Shown one piece after another: positions 1-10,165 of a DNA stretch of 64,000 bases. Below the pieces are notes generated by a model. It had not been told where the DNA came from and did no database searches. It worked only from the letters and a program-made list of their open reading frames with translations. Within the stretch, counting starts at the first letter, position 1, and every line of letters starts with the position of its first letter. The position numbers and the translations under genes were made by a program. The DNA is from JAAZBG01 sp964390065 (GTDB taxonomy: Bacteria > Fibrobacterota > Chitinivibrionia > Chitinivibrionales > Chitinispirillaceae): assembly GCA_964390065.1 (NCBI GenBank), contig CAYMGX010000005.1:1-64000 (forward strand), written 5' to 3'.

Positions 1-371
1 TATGATGAACGTTTACCGGAGGGAAGTGGATAAGTTTCATCAATTGTTGTTTGGGATTGTTTCACAAATGTCAGGTCGGTAACAAAATCCTGATCACTGG
101 TTTTCACTCCAACTGGCGACCAGTCCACAACGGCATTTTCCCATAAAAGGACCCGGAAATAGCAGTTCTTCTGGCCTGATGCAATTGCGGATATAATATC
201 CTGTTTGGCTTCGATTCTTAATGATGAATCAGGTGAAAAAGCCGTCCAGGTTTGCGCATTGATACATAAAAAAGATAAAAACAGCAATACTGGTACCTGA
301 TAGGTGTATTTGGGTACACATCTGAGATACCCGAATATGTGTTTCGTATCATTGCTTTTTTGTTTGTGCAT
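1..371 (-). CDS. Glycoside hydrolase family 97 protein, N-terminal fragment
   Basis: The reading frame runs off the left edge, so only the first 123 residues are visible. A short basic N-terminus is followed by a hydrophobic stretch ending in a signal-peptidase-like site (residues about 22-40, LLFLSFLCINAQ). Next comes a beta-rich segment starting FSPDSSLRIEAKQD, with WSPVGVKT and ETYPLPSGKRSS further on. This pattern (SPDG..., SPLG, and a TWxLPxGKRS motif) is what I know from the N-terminal super-sandwich domain of GH97 alpha-glucosidases and alpha-galactosidases (SusB-like). The catalytic barrel would lie outside the window. The start is the ATG at 371, with AAGGAGA about 8 bases upstream. 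Predicted to be exported and to act on alpha-linked oligosaccharides; the exact specificity cannot be read here. Confidence 0.7.
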   Translation of the reverse strand, partial: MHKQKSNDTKHIFGYLRCVPKYTYQVPVLLFLSFLCINAQTWTAFSPDSSLRIEAKQDIISAIASGQKNCYFRVLLWENAVVDWSPVGVKTSDQDFVTDLTFVKQSQTTIDETYPLPSGKRSS

Positions 372-905
372 AGAATTGTCTCCTTAACCTTCCTTAGTAC
401 ATTGCAAGCTCATAAGATAATGTAAATGATTATTGTACGAAATGCTTTAAAAAAAATTAAAAGTGTACGCATAGTTGCGAATAAAAAACTGCATAACAGA
501 CTGTATAATAACATGATAGCATTAGTATGTTATAAAAATATCAAATATATTGCGAACATTATGGTTAAAAAACTCATACTGTCAGCCGTCTTTCGGATAA
601 CCATCGGCTTATTTATGATGTGTAATATTCTTTTCTGGAACTTAAACTTCCTGCCGGGTATGAATCAGGATACTTTGCAGATTTTAACACAAAGGGAAGA
701 AGTGCATGTTGTCTGTACACAACATTTTCTTTCTGCCACGCCTGAATTTCTAATGATTCAGTACTATATTATTATTGCAGCAATGAAAATACTGCCTCAG
801 GCAGTTGAAGTAGAACGTTGTTTTTTTTGTAAACTGATCAACAAATGAATTCTTGACAAGTACCACACCATTACTCACCATTTTTCACGACAAGGAGTTC
901 TTGCG
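372..905. other. Intergenic region between divergent genes
   Basis: This 534-base AT-rich stretch separates the leftward GH97 gene from the rightward propeller gene, so it should hold both promoters. A 140-codon open frame on the plus strand (426-848) has no convincing ribosome binding site, an odd composition and no family resemblance, so I do not call it a gene. A Shine-Dalgarno-like AAGGAG at 892-897 serves the next gene. No clear terminator or RNA gene was seen. Confidence 0.5.
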
Positions 906-3146
906 ATGAAAAAGTCCGGTATGATTTCAAACCCAGTCAGACGTTGTTCCTTACTCTCACTTTTGTGCATTATCATCCTGTCTCCAGTATCACTTAATGC
1001 ATCAGAATTTTCAGGAAAGACTTTTACATCATCAAACAGACTGATCACGACACTGATTTGTGATCAAAACTTCGTTTGGGCCGGTACCTGTGGTCAGGGG
1101 TTGCTGAAAATCGATAAGAAAACCGGTGAAACAGTTCTTTACACATTGGCAGAACCTGATTGTGGTGATTGCTGCATCCGTGCGCTTGATTTTGATAACA
1201 ACGGAACACTGCTGGTAGGTACCGCACAAGTCGGGATTGTACGTTTCGACGGTTTGAATTGGACACCGCTTAGCGGGCTCCCTGATAAAAATGTTCGTGC
1301 AATGACAATTGATAAGCAGGGTAAAATCTGGGTATGGTATCAAACAACCGGGGTTGGCAGTTTCGATGGGACCACCTGGCAACCGTATGTAAACCGATTT
1401 GCTGGTATACTGACAAGCAGTAATGATGGTGATATCTGGATGATGAATCTGCCACAGGAGGAAGCATCAAATTGTAATGATGGCTGGATTCATGAGTATG
1501 TCAACAGCGGACTTCAAACATCAATTTCTCTGGCACCCGTTTGTGACGAATTAACCTATCCACAATTTCTCTGTGTTGACCAGAAAAAAAATTGCTGGAT
1601 TGGAACACATGATCAGCTCATAAAAATAAACACTGCATCAGTAACCCGTTACCCCTTCCCGACAGGTAAATCATTAACTGCAATTACCGCTAACGCTGAA
1701 AAAATATTTTTTTCGCTAACTGATTATTCCGGTACATGTGATATATACATTCATGATCTGATAAATAGCACTAAAGAGCCTCTGGAACAGAAACTTTTTT
1801 CATTTGATTCAGGATATATTACTGCGGAGTGTAACGATCCGGTAAATGGAGGGTTCTGGTGTGCTACCAATGACGGAAAAATAATTACCATCGATGCCAG
1901 GAATAATCATTCTGTTCTTACAACGGGTAACTCTGTACTTCCATCAAATTCGATCTCTTCACTTATAATCGATAAATCAGATAAGCTCTGGGTTGGAACC
2001 GGTAATGGTATTGCGCTCTATGACAATACGATCTGGACCACCTGGACGTCACCAGCTGATTCCATTCCGGGACTTGATGTAAGTACATTGGCCGTTGACT
2101 CTTCCGGAACGCTATGGGCTGGATTTAGTCAACCACTCATTTCGTCTTCTGTCAATTCAGGAATGTCAAGTTTCTATGATGGTCGCTGGCATATTGTAAA
2201 ACGTGATCATATATCTGTGAAGTCAATTACTTTTGACAATGAGGGAAAACAATGGGTAGTTACCAGCGATGGTGTTTTTCGGAATTACCAGCAGCAGCCT
2301 GAACGTGTATTCCAGACATTGTACAGCAGTGATAAAACAATCGCTCTTGGAACGACAGTAAACACAGTTGCATTTGACAAAAATAATACTCCCTGGATTG
2401 GTACCAGTCTTGGGTTAAAACGTTTTGAAAACAACACCTGGATCGATGACACTACGATGAATAAATTCCTTCCGCAGAGTGGTATCTCAAGGGATGGTGT
2501 AAAGGTCAATGCAATCTGTTTTGTCAATACTACAGCCTGGATTGGAACCAGTTATGGTTTGTTTAAATTCAGTGATGGAACCTGCGTACGCATTGATACT
2601 GCCGGTGCAGTTCTTCCGGATCTGAACGTACAATGTATTTATGCTGAAAATTCGGATACTGTATGGATCGGCACGAAAAAAGGACTGGTGCATCTTACTG
2701 GTGAAAGTCATATTACCTATACTTCTGATAATTCATCATTATACGATAACGATATCACTGCATGTGTCAAAGCATCAAACGGAGATATCTGGGTTGGGAC
2801 TCGTCTGGGTGGGCTGACTGTAATTCCAAGGAATGGATCAGGTAATCCAACGTCTGTTATTTCACGGTATACTAAAACTAACAAATCTGTGGATGTTTCC
2901 ATTCGTAAAAATGCCGGTCAGATCAGTATTATTCTCAATTGTACAAGGTCCGGCCGCGTTGACTTTTCGATTATTTCCCTTGAAGGAAAGCTTGTCAGAC
3001 ATTTTTCAAAAGTATCTGCAGGCAATGAACCTGTGACATTTGTGTGGAGTTTGGTTGGCAAACAAAAAGCTGCGGTCGCAAAGAACATCTATCTTGGTGT
3101 TATATCTCTTAATGGTCATGTCATTGATCGCAGGATTATACAATGA
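906..3146 (+). CDS. Secreted two-component-regulator-type beta-propeller protein with C-terminal sorting domain
   Basis: A 746-residue exported protein. Residues 1-32 form a signal peptide (basic start, then LLSLLCIIILSPVSLNA). The body contains repeated blades with the signature W-(I/V/A)-G-T-x-x-G-(L/I), for example LWVGTGNGIALYDN, WIGTSLGLKRF, WIGTSYGLFKF, VWIGTKKGLVHL and IWVGTRLGGLTVI. These are the Reg_prop repeats found in sensor domains of hybrid two-component systems, but no kinase or receiver follows. The last 80 residues (VSIRKNAGQISIILN ... FSIISLEGKLVRHF ... NIYLGVISLNGHVIDRRIIQ) resemble type IX-like C-terminal sorting modules. Likely a surface or extracellular propeller of unknown ligand. 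AAGGAG lies 8 bases before the ATG. It stands alone and converges with the next gene. Confidence 0.75.
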   Translation: MKKSGMISNPVRRCSLLSLLCIIILSPVSLNASEFSGKTFTSSNRLITTLICDQNFVWAGTCGQGLLKIDKKTGETVLYTLAEPDCGDCCIRALDFDNNGTLLVGTAQVGIVRFDGLNWTPLSGLPDKNVRAMTIDKQGKIWVWYQTTGVGSFDGTTWQPYVNRFAGILTSSNDGDIWMMNLPQEEASNCNDGWIHEYVNSGLQTSISLAPVCDELTYPQFLCVDQKKNCWIGTHDQLIKINTASVTRYPFPTGKSLTAITANAEKIFFSLTDYSGTCDIYIHDLINSTKEPLEQKLFSFDSGYITAECNDPVNGGFWCATNDGKIITIDARNNHSVLTTGNSVLPSNSISSLIIDKSDKLWVGTGNGIALYDNTIWTTWTSPADSIPGLDVSTLAVDSSGTLWAGFSQPLISSSVNSGMSSFYDGRWHIVKRDHISVKSITFDNEGKQWVVTSDGVFRNYQQQPERVFQTLYSSDKTIALGTTVNTVAFDKNNTPWIGTSLGLKRFENNTWIDDTTMNKFLPQSGISRDGVKVNAICFVNTTAWIGTSYGLFKFSDGTCVRIDTAGAVLPDLNVQCIYAENSDTVWIGTKKGLVHLTGESHITYTSDNSSLYDNDITACVKASNGDIWVGTRLGGLTVIPRNGSGNPTSVISRYTKTNKSVDVSIRKNAGQISIILNCTRSGRVDFSIISLEGKLVRHFSKVSAGNEPVTFVWSLVGKQKAAVAKNIYLGVISLNGHVIDRRIIQ

Positions 3147-3190
3147 TAACAGGTATGTATATAGCCGACACTTACAACAATTGCAGCAAA

Positions 3191-3221
3191 AAAATACCCC
3201 GGTAAATACATGGGGTATTTT
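3191..3221. terminator. Rho-independent terminator between convergent genes
   Basis: Arms AAAATACCCC (3191-3200) and GGGGTATTTT (3212-3221) pair perfectly around an 11-base loop, 45 bases after the stop of the upstream plus-strand gene. Read leftwards, the stem is followed by TTTTTTT-rich sequence, so it can also serve the converging minus-strand gene. Confidence 0.75.
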
Positions 3222-3359
3222 CAAAGGAGCTAATCTTGATTTTTACTCCTTACCTGCAATTCTAAAGTCAATTTCTATTGAATAGGAACAATTGATAAGT
3301 GTCAACATATGTGATAAATTTATGTATATGTATTATTTATCATGTTCCATCCATTAACG

Positions 3360-5702
3360 TTAATCCACCATCATCTGAAACCGCATCGATTCCTTACCTG
3401 CCACTACATGTCCGATATACAAACCACGGCTCAGGTTACCGGTCTTAAGACGGAGTGAATTTGTACCCGCAGACAGTTTAACCGCATCACGATACACCTC
3501 ACGTCCTGCGAGGGTAAATATGTGGTATGAGAGAGCTCCGGTTAAAGGCGTTGTCCAGTGTATCATCCCGGACCGGTGATCATAAGTAAATCCACTTGGA
3601 GATTTCCTGACAAACCGGTGCTGCTTATAAGCGGTATTGTTGAGATTACATTTAGCGACATACGCGGAAGCTTTCCCGCCAGCGGTTAAAAATTCTCCGC
3701 CAACGTAGAGGGTATTTGCATTGTCAATTGCCAGAGCTAAAACAACGCTTTCACCCATACCAACTAAATCTCCACCGAAGACACCGCTGCCAAGTGAGCT
3801 CCACGAACTTCCATCCCATCGGGCGATATAATTAGCGGGAGTTTCACCCGCAGCATAGAACCCGCCGCCGACGTACAGGTTGTCGCTTTTATCCACTGCC
3901 AGAGCAAAAACCCCTGTTGGGCCGTCCAGATCCACAACATGATCAATTCCGCAACCCAGAGCGCTCCATGCATTACCATCCCATTTTGCGATATTATTAG
4001 CATGCACCGTACCTGCGGTATCGAATTCACCGCCTGCATACAGATTGCCTTTTTTATCAAACACCAGGGCTGTTACCGGTAAATCATACAGACCATTGAT
4101 TCCATTTCCAAGGCTGCTCCATGCATTACCATCCCATTTTGCGATGTTGTTCGCTGCAACAGTGCCTGCGCTGTCGAACCGTCCCGCGGCATAGAGGTTG
4201 CCGGATTCATCAAAAGTCAACGCATTGATATGGGGTTCTTCGGTAAAGGTTCCTTTTGATTTGCATCTCATTCCATTACCAAGGGAGATCCATTCGCTAC
4301 CGTTCCAACGGGCAATATTGTTGCCAATCGAATAAACAATGCCATCTTTATCCACAATCTGCTCACGACGGCTATAGAAAAATTCAGCGCTGTCATTGAG
4401 TGCATTCCACGTATGGCCATCCCACCGGGCTAGACCATTCGCAGCTGTTTCATTGTTTCCTATGACAGTAAAATTCCCCCAGGCATAGACATTATTCGAA
4501 CTGTCCACTGCAAGTTTATAGACCAGGCCATCAGTTCCATGACTTCCGAACTTGTTCCATGTGTTTCCGTCCCAGTTGAATATTTTAGAGCGGGAACCGG
4601 CATATACTGTACCTGATGCGTCTATATGAAGACAATATACGGGCCAGAGATTGATATTGCTTTCAAGGATACTCCATTCTGTGCCGTTCCATTTAACTAT
4701 ATCGTGCGACGGTATACTACTTGTTGAGAGATCGTTGTTTGCTAAATAGCCAGTCATGTAGACATTTCCTGATTTGTCAATAGATAGGTCACATTTTTTC
4801 ACGCCGGACTGTACCATATTATCAACACCGTCTCCAAGAGCCGACCAGGTGGTACCGTTCCATTTCGCTACGTGGTTTGCCGGGATGTCGTTGATATTAC
4901 TGAATATTCCTCCGGCATAGAGGTTGCCGAGGCTGTCTACCGCAACTGCCAGAACAATGCTGTCTGTGCCGGTCCCGAGGCTGCTCCAGGTAGTACCGTC
5001 CCATTTGGCAATGTTCTTGGCGGCAATACCACCGATGGAATCGAATTCACCACCTGCGTAAAGGTTGCCGGAACGATCAACGGCCAACGAACTGATACCG
5101 GGTTGCGTCCTGCTGTCTTTTACTCCGGATCCGAGGCTGCTCCAGGTAGTACCGTCCCATTTGGCGATACCTTTGGCAGCTACCCCGCCGGCGGTATCAA
5201 AACTGCCGGCAACATAGACATTTCCGGATGCATCGGTGACTACGGCAGAAATAGTCTTCGATATGTATGAATTTGTAGTACTGACCCATTTGAGTCCGCT
5301 GCCAAGAGAACTCCACTTGCTGCCATTCCATTTGGCTATATTATTAGTAAGTATGCCTCCAGCTGTATCGAAATAACCGCCAACATACAGATTACCTGAC
5401 TTGTCAATGGAAATGGCGGTGGTACCGCTACTTGCGCCGCTTCCCAGAGCGCTCCACTCGTTACCATCCCATCTGGCGATATCATTAACGAATATTCCAC
5501 CGGCAGTTCTAATATTTCCCGCGACATAGAAGTTACCTTTTTCGTCGCTGGTCATGGCATAAACGTTTCCATCCACCCCTGACATGCCACCTATGCTCTC
5601 CCAGTTAGCGTCCGTGATTGTGGATTGTCCGGATGCCGTATAGATGATTCCGCCCGTGATCATTAAAAAAGAAAGTAACAATCTGATCGTCCTAGTAAAC
5701 AT
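3360..5702 (-). CDS. Secreted tandem-repeat (propeller-like) protein with C-terminal sorting domain
   Basis: A 780-residue exported protein. A signal peptide occupies residues 1-26 (LLLSFLMITGGIIYTASGQ). About 14 repeats of roughly 45-50 residues follow, with the consensus GN-L/V-YAGG-x-FDTAGG-x-x-A-NNIAKWDG-x-x-WSSLGSG. They are regular enough to build a large beta-propeller or solenoid. The C-terminal 85 residues (FTYDHRSGMIHWTTP ... YHIFTLAGREVYRDAV ... LSRGLYIGHVVAGKESMRFQMMVD) look like a type IX-like sorting module, so surface export is likely. I know such repeats from uncharacterised T9SS cargo and give no enzymatic role. Start is the ATG at 5702 with a GGAGGTGT-type ribosome site. No partner genes are adjacent. 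Confidence 0.7.
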   Translation of the reverse strand: MFTRTIRLLLSFLMITGGIIYTASGQSTITDANWESIGGMSGVDGNVYAMTSDEKGNFYVAGNIRTAGGIFVNDIARWDGNEWSALGSGASSGTTAISIDKSGNLYVGGYFDTAGGILTNNIAKWNGSKWSSLGSGLKWVSTTNSYISKTISAVVTDASGNVYVAGSFDTAGGVAAKGIAKWDGTTWSSLGSGVKDSRTQPGISSLAVDRSGNLYAGGEFDSIGGIAAKNIAKWDGTTWSSLGTGTDSIVLAVAVDSLGNLYAGGIFSNINDIPANHVAKWNGTTWSALGDGVDNMVQSGVKKCDLSIDKSGNVYMTGYLANNDLSTSSIPSHDIVKWNGTEWSILESNINLWPVYCLHIDASGTVYAGSRSKIFNWDGNTWNKFGSHGTDGLVYKLAVDSSNNVYAWGNFTVIGNNETAANGLARWDGHTWNALNDSAEFFYSRREQIVDKDGIVYSIGNNIARWNGSEWISLGNGMRCKSKGTFTEEPHINALTFDESGNLYAAGRFDSAGTVAANNIAKWDGNAWSSLGNGINGLYDLPVTALVFDKKGNLYAGGEFDTAGTVHANNIAKWDGNAWSALGCGIDHVVDLDGPTGVFALAVDKSDNLYVGGGFYAAGETPANYIARWDGSSWSSLGSGVFGGDLVGMGESVVLALAIDNANTLYVGGEFLTAGGKASAYVAKCNLNNTAYKQHRFVRKSPSGFTYDHRSGMIHWTTPLTGALSYHIFTLAGREVYRDAVKLSAGTNSLRLKTGNLSRGLYIGHVVAGKESMRFQMMVD

Positions 5703-6080
5703 CGAACACCTCCAGATTAAAGTGATTTAGGCAAGTACTTGGAGAATCTCAGCGAAGTACTATCAGAGAATTTGGTAAATATTATTTTTTTTACTTCCAA
5801 CATCCATGCTGATATGTAGTCTCAGCCTGACGATAAATAATTACTCAGGATTTACCGGTGGTTCCGGATGATTGTCTGATAGTTAATAGAATTATTCTTA
5901 TAAGATTAATATAGTTCATTTATAAGATTGTTACCATTTTTTAAATGAATTTTCTGGGAATAATTGCTATCGGGAGAAATAAAAAAACGACTCATCACCG
6001 TTGATTGTAATGGATTTATTTTTAGGTAAATCAGGGATTAATGTTATTTTAATTCTTGTCAACGCTGCAGATCATTCTGT
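5703..6080. other. Intergenic region upstream of the repeat protein
   Basis: AT-rich, 378 bases. It should contain the promoter of the leftward repeat-protein gene. The decamer TTATAAGATT occurs twice (about 5896 and 5920). No RNA gene or convincing ORF was seen. Confidence 0.4.
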
Positions 6081-6722
6081 CTACTCCAAAAACGCTTTTA
6101 CCGCAATCGAGAACTCCTCCTGCGAGATGCGATACTCCTTTTCACGATGCGCAAACTGTTTATCGAACTCCTCAACCGCTGATGGGTCAATGTTGTATAT
6201 ATCTTTTAAAGGATATTTCCAGTTTTTCCCTTTAAACACACCCGGTACAAGTTCTTTTGCCAGTTGACCAAAAGGAAAACGGCCGGATGCATCACTGATA
6301 TTGAAATCTTTCGAGCTTTTGAACCCGTGTTTGCAATAGTTATGAGGGTGACCAAGGATGATAATTGCCGTATAGTTAAGTGATGCTGCGAGTGCCATCG
6401 TGTGACGGATTAGTTGTGTACCTATTCCTTTGTGCTGATACTCCGGTGCAACACAGACAGGTCCGAAACTCAGAGTATCAAGTATTTCATCACCGTCAAC
6501 CTCTGTTACAAATGTTTTCAGATACATGATATTGCCAACTATTTTTCCATTATCTTCGGCGACAAACGCAAGCTCCTTTACAAAATCAGGATGATCCCGC
6601 ATTATGTGAACAAGGTAGTGTTCGTCACAGCCGGGAACAAACAGATTCCAGAAGGCATCGCGTGTTAAAATCTCTACAGCACGGTAATCCTGAGTTGTCT
6701 CTAATCGTAATGTAATATTCAT
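6081..6722 (-). CDS. GNAT family N-acetyltransferase
   Basis: 213 residues. The acetyl-CoA binding signature is visible: a beta strand LSFGPVCVAPEY followed by QHKGIGTQLI, which fits the GNAT motif A (Q/R-x-x-G-x-G/A). The N-terminus MNITLRLETTQDYRAVEILTRDAF is the usual strand-helix start of the fold. The C-terminal third (FPFGQLAKELVPGVFKG ... EEFDKQF) is like that of uncharacterised YhbS-type acetyltransferases that recognise small molecules. The substrate is unknown. It transfers an acetyl group from acetyl-CoA in the cytoplasm. It appears monocistronic and has a weak ribosome site (AGAAAG). Confidence 0.85.
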   Translation of the reverse strand: MNITLRLETTQDYRAVEILTRDAFWNLFVPGCDEHYLVHIMRDHPDFVKELAFVAEDNGKIVGNIMYLKTFVTEVDGDEILDTLSFGPVCVAPEYQHKGIGTQLIRHTMALAASLNYTAIIILGHPHNYCKHGFKSSKDFNISDASGRFPFGQLAKELVPGVFKGKNWKYPLKDIYNIDPSAVEEFDKQFAHREKEYRISQEEFSIAVKAFLE

Positions 6723-6819
6723 AACGTAATCTTTCTGTTTAATTGTGATACCTTGATAATAGCGTTTTCAGATATGTCAATAATTGTTATTTCTGAAAGA
6801 GTGTATATGAATGTAATTC

Positions 6820-7293
6820 TTACAGATACCGTCTGATTTTCTTTTTGTAATCGATGCAGGTATGACCAAATCGCTGTTCAAGAAACCGTTCTTCACTTTT
6901 AATAATAAGATGATAGATGATTATAGAATATACACTCATCACTGCGACAATACCATTTGCACATCCGGCAATTGATGCAATTGTAAACAGGTTAAATCCG
7001 ACATACATCGGGTTACGGCTTATTCGATAGATTCCGTTGTTTTTAAACTCGGTAGCTTCGGATGGGAGACCAAGCCGCGTTGATTTTCCGAGGTTGATCA
7101 TACTGGTTACGGTAAAGATGCTGCCAGCCGCTATACAGAAAATTGAAACATACATAAGTAGTGGGAATGTAATCATTTGTAAATGAATGGTACCAGTCAG
7201 GCAGAGGACCAGGAGAATCCATGAGATGTAGCCTGATAGTTTTCCTGAATAAAAAAGGATTGGATTGATTGTTGCGGTTCCGATTATGTTCAT
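6820..7293 (-). CDS. Isoprenylcysteine carboxyl methyltransferase-like integral membrane protein
   Basis: About 157 residues with four hydrophobic segments. The signature is at the end: NNGIYRISRNPMYVGFNLF, then SEERFLEQRFGHTCIDYKKKIRRYL. The RHPxY-like motif (here RNPMY), the late E-E and the Y-x-x-K-x-x-RRYL tail define the ICMT/PEMT-like methyltransferases, which bind S-adenosylmethionine at the membrane. The bacterial members have no agreed substrate. I start at the ATG at 7293, preceded by AGGAAAT, rather than at a TTG nine codons earlier. Confidence 0.75.
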   Translation of the reverse strand: MNIIGTATINPILFYSGKLSGYISWILLVLCLTGTIHLQMITFPLLMYVSIFCIAAGSIFTVTSMINLGKSTRLGLPSEATEFKNNGIYRISRNPMYVGFNLFTIASIAGCANGIVAVMSVYSIIIYHLIIKSEERFLEQRFGHTCIDYKKKIRRYL

Positions 7294-7974
7294 TTGTATT
7301 TCCTGTTGAAGGTTTTGCAAACGCGTACTTTTAACGGCAATCCTATTACAGAGATAAGATACATTAATGAATTGAGCTAATAAAGTAGTTACTGGATGGG
7401 AGGGTATTGAAATATATAGTACCGGAAAGTTTCGGGTTTAGCTTACTGAATTCAAACTATGTTTTCGAAATTCAAACCGATTGTATCGATCCTCAAACTG
7501 CCGCAGCACAGATTAAAAAAAATTTATAAAAAATTTCTGGAACCAAAAAGCATTTTCAGGTCACAATACATATGAGTGATCTGAATGTACCATAACGCCT
7601 ATGTAAATTCAGGCTTTAAGGAAGCCGTGTGTGGCAGATTACCAGCCATTGGTTTCAGGATTTTAAAGCATAGATTATACAAATCTTATAATTTGTACAG
7701 AACACGTTGATTAAGACTTTTTACATTGTTTGTTATTCTATTGATTGGATTCTTTTTCAAAAAAGTATGCAAATTCCTTTAAATTAGCTATTTTAATGAT
7801 TAGCACAATAACAATGATTTCTTTGCTGATAAATCACTGACTTGACGAATAATATAGGTGATATTTTAGAACAGATTATGAAAGGAGTACCCGGAGAATA
7901 TCGGTTTTTATAGATACTTTTGAGGGAGCGAATTTTATTAACATACTATATACATTGAAGGTTAAAGGGGTATT
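7294..7974. other. Intergenic region upstream of the GH5 gene
   Basis: 680 AT-rich bases between a leftward and a rightward gene. No ORF of interest and no RNA gene were seen. The last 110 bases should be the leader of the cellulase gene. A TTGACG at 7842-7847 could be a -35 element, but no well-placed -10 is obvious. AAAGGGG lies 5 bases before the GH5 ATG. Confidence 0.4.
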
Positions 7975-9897
7975 ATGATTAAGTTACGGAGTTTGACGAT
8001 TCTTTTGAGTGCTGCTTTTGTGCACAGTTTAATTGCAGGACCGGTCACGGAAAGTGGTGCAATGAAACGTTCCGGATCAAAAATTATTGGAACAAAATCG
8101 AATTCAGTGGTCCAGGTTGCAGGTCCAAGTCTGTACTGGAGTATCTGGGGTGGAGAAAAGTTTTATAACAGTGGTGCCGTAGCAAAAGTTGTGACAGACT
8201 GGAATGCATCACTTATTCGTGCTGCAATTGGAGTGGAAGGTAGTGGTGAGCCAAATGAGAATACTTATCTTCAGAACCCGGATCAGCAACTTACGCTTGC
8301 AAAGACTGTCGTTGATGCGGCTATCGCAAATGATATTTATGTAATTGTTGATTGGCACGATCACAATGCGAATAAGAATGTTACTCAGTCCAAAGCGTTT
8401 TTCAAAGCAATGGCTGAAAAGTATAAAAACACGCCAAATGTGATCTGGGAGATCTGGAATGAACCGTTGCAGATTGATTGGAGTGTTATCAAAACGTACG
8501 CTAATGAAATTATTCCTGTTATCAGAGAATACAGTTCAAATCTTATTGTTATTGGTACACCAACCTGGTCACAGGATGTAGATGTCGCTTCGAAGGATCC
8601 TGTTGCTGATGAAAATGTCGCATACGCACTTCACTTCTACTCAGGAACACACAAAGATGCATTACGCGCTAAAGCAGAGACTGCATTGAAAGCTGGCGTA
8701 GCGCTTTTTATTACAGAATTTGGAACTACCACATCAGATGGTGGACAAAAAGATGGCACAATCTACACAGAAGAGACAAAAAAATGGCTTGACTGGGCAG
8801 ATATTAATGGTATCTCCTGGGCAAACTGGTCTCTTGTAAATATGGCAAACATGTCTTCTGCAAGTAAAAAGGAAGCCTCTGCTATACTGAATTCAACGAC
8901 GACTGCTACAGACGGTAATTGGTCTGATAATAATTTGTCAACATCAGGAAAATGGATTGTGGATCGGCTTCGTTCACGACCAAAAACACAAATCTCAGAT
9001 TCTGCAATCATTATGACATCGGTTCAGGGAGGTGGTACAGTTACAGCGTCACCATCATCGACTAAAGTAAAAAAAGGTACATCTGTTACCTTTACAGCCA
9101 CACCATCAACCGGCTATTCATTTAAAGCATGGTCTGGTGCATCAACGTCAACTACAAATCCTCTTACATTGACAATCAATGAGAATACAACACTGACAGC
9201 AGTTTTTGCCGCGGAAGCCGGTACAAATATGGTTAAAAGTGGTGATTTCAGTGATGCCACACAGTGGACATCATGGGCGGATAATCTGGCTAATGATGCG
9301 ACCATTTCTTTTGCAAATGAACAGGTAAGTGTTACTATTAGAAAAGCGGATACAGTGAACTGGAAAATTCAGGTTAAGCAGGAACTTATTCCTCTTGTAG
9401 CAGGGGAGACGCTGACCCTTACTTTCGATGCATGGTCATCAGGAGAACGCATTCTGTTTGCTCAACTGTCAAGCGCTACAACGTATCATTTCCAGGGCGG
9501 AGAAGAGGTAACGCTGACTGATGCAAAACAAACGTTTACCTTTGATATGACACCTGATTCAACAACTGATGAGGGTATCCTTCAATTCAATTGTGGTAAA
9601 TCAACGCTGCCGGTGTATATTGACAATGTATCTCTTGTAAAGAAAGTTCCTGTATCAGTAAGTAAAACAGTGTCTGGTATTGTCAATAATGGCAGCATGT
9701 TTAACCTTAGCGGTAATAAGATTTTCTGGAATGCAGCATCTGCAAACGCAACTGCATCAATTGTAGCACTGAGCGGAAGAGTATTGCAGAAATCAATTAT
9801 CGCCAGAGAATGTGATCTGTCTGGTTTACCATCAGGTACCTACTGTTTTATTATCAATGATGGTTTCAAGCAGCAGTCATTTAAATTTACAAGGTAA
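7975..9897 (+). CDS. Secreted GH5 endoglucanase with InlB-type, carbohydrate-binding-like and sorting modules
   Basis: 640 residues. Residues 1-22 are a signal peptide. A GH5 barrel spans about 45-330: VIVDWHDHNANKN (substrate site), IWEIWNEPLQ with the acid/base Glu near residue 163, ALHFYSGTHKD, LFITEFGTTTSDGG with the nucleophile Glu near 248, and ISWANWSLVNM. This looks like subfamily 2 cellulases. About 345-410 is a divergent InlB B-repeat (VTASPSSTKVKKGTSVTFTA... YSFKAWSGAS). About 415-560 is a jelly-roll module (NMVKSGDFSDATQWTSWAD ... LPVYIDNVSLVKK) like CBM4/9-type or Fibrobacter cellulase modules. The last 70 residues form a type IX-like sorting domain. It should cleave beta-1,4-glucan outside the cell. 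Confidence 0.9.
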   Translation: MIKLRSLTILLSAAFVHSLIAGPVTESGAMKRSGSKIIGTKSNSVVQVAGPSLYWSIWGGEKFYNSGAVAKVVTDWNASLIRAAIGVEGSGEPNENTYLQNPDQQLTLAKTVVDAAIANDIYVIVDWHDHNANKNVTQSKAFFKAMAEKYKNTPNVIWEIWNEPLQIDWSVIKTYANEIIPVIREYSSNLIVIGTPTWSQDVDVASKDPVADENVAYALHFYSGTHKDALRAKAETALKAGVALFITEFGTTTSDGGQKDGTIYTEETKKWLDWADINGISWANWSLVNMANMSSASKKEASAILNSTTTATDGNWSDNNLSTSGKWIVDRLRSRPKTQISDSAIIMTSVQGGGTVTASPSSTKVKKGTSVTFTATPSTGYSFKAWSGASTSTTNPLTLTINENTTLTAVFAAEAGTNMVKSGDFSDATQWTSWADNLANDATISFANEQVSVTIRKADTVNWKIQVKQELIPLVAGETLTLTFDAWSSGERILFAQLSSATTYHFQGGEEVTLTDAKQTFTFDMTPDSTTDEGILQFNCGKSTLPVYIDNVSLVKKVPVSVSKTVSGIVNNGSMFNLSGNKIFWNAASANATASIVALSGRVLQKSIIARECDLSGLPSGTYCFIINDGFKQQSFKFTR

Positions 9898-10011
9898 TTG
9901 TGGATTGAAACTGTATTGTCTGATAGTTTAGCGAGCTGTCGCGAGGTTATATCAGACGATTCAGGTGATGTACCATTGTGTAAATGAACCTGTTGATATG
10001 GTTACTATTAC

Positions 10012-10052
10012 GGACCAGCAACAATAGATTCAAATGTTGCTGGTCCTTTTTT
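10012..10052 (+). terminator. Rho-independent terminator of the GH5 gene
   Basis: A perfect 11-bp stem (GGACCAGCAAC at 10012-10022 with GTTGCTGGTCC at 10036-10046), a 13-base loop and a run of six T at 10047-10052, 115 bases after the cellulase stop. Confidence 0.85.
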
Positions 10053-10165
10053 AGTAAAGGTCCGCTTAGCTTAGCCAGTTCTGATCAGTTTTAAGTCTTT
10101 TAGCGATGTTTAAAATGTCAATAGCATCTAAAAACAGTATTGACAATATTATCATTATTAAATGT

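Noticed and set aside
426..848. 140-codon plus-strand ORF
   Set aside because: No ribosome site, odd composition with long AT-rich runs, no family resemblance, lies in a divergent promoter region.
4872..5270. 132-codon ORF opposite the tandem-repeat protein
   Set aside because: Antisense shadow of a repetitive coding sequence; its own repeats only mirror the real gene.
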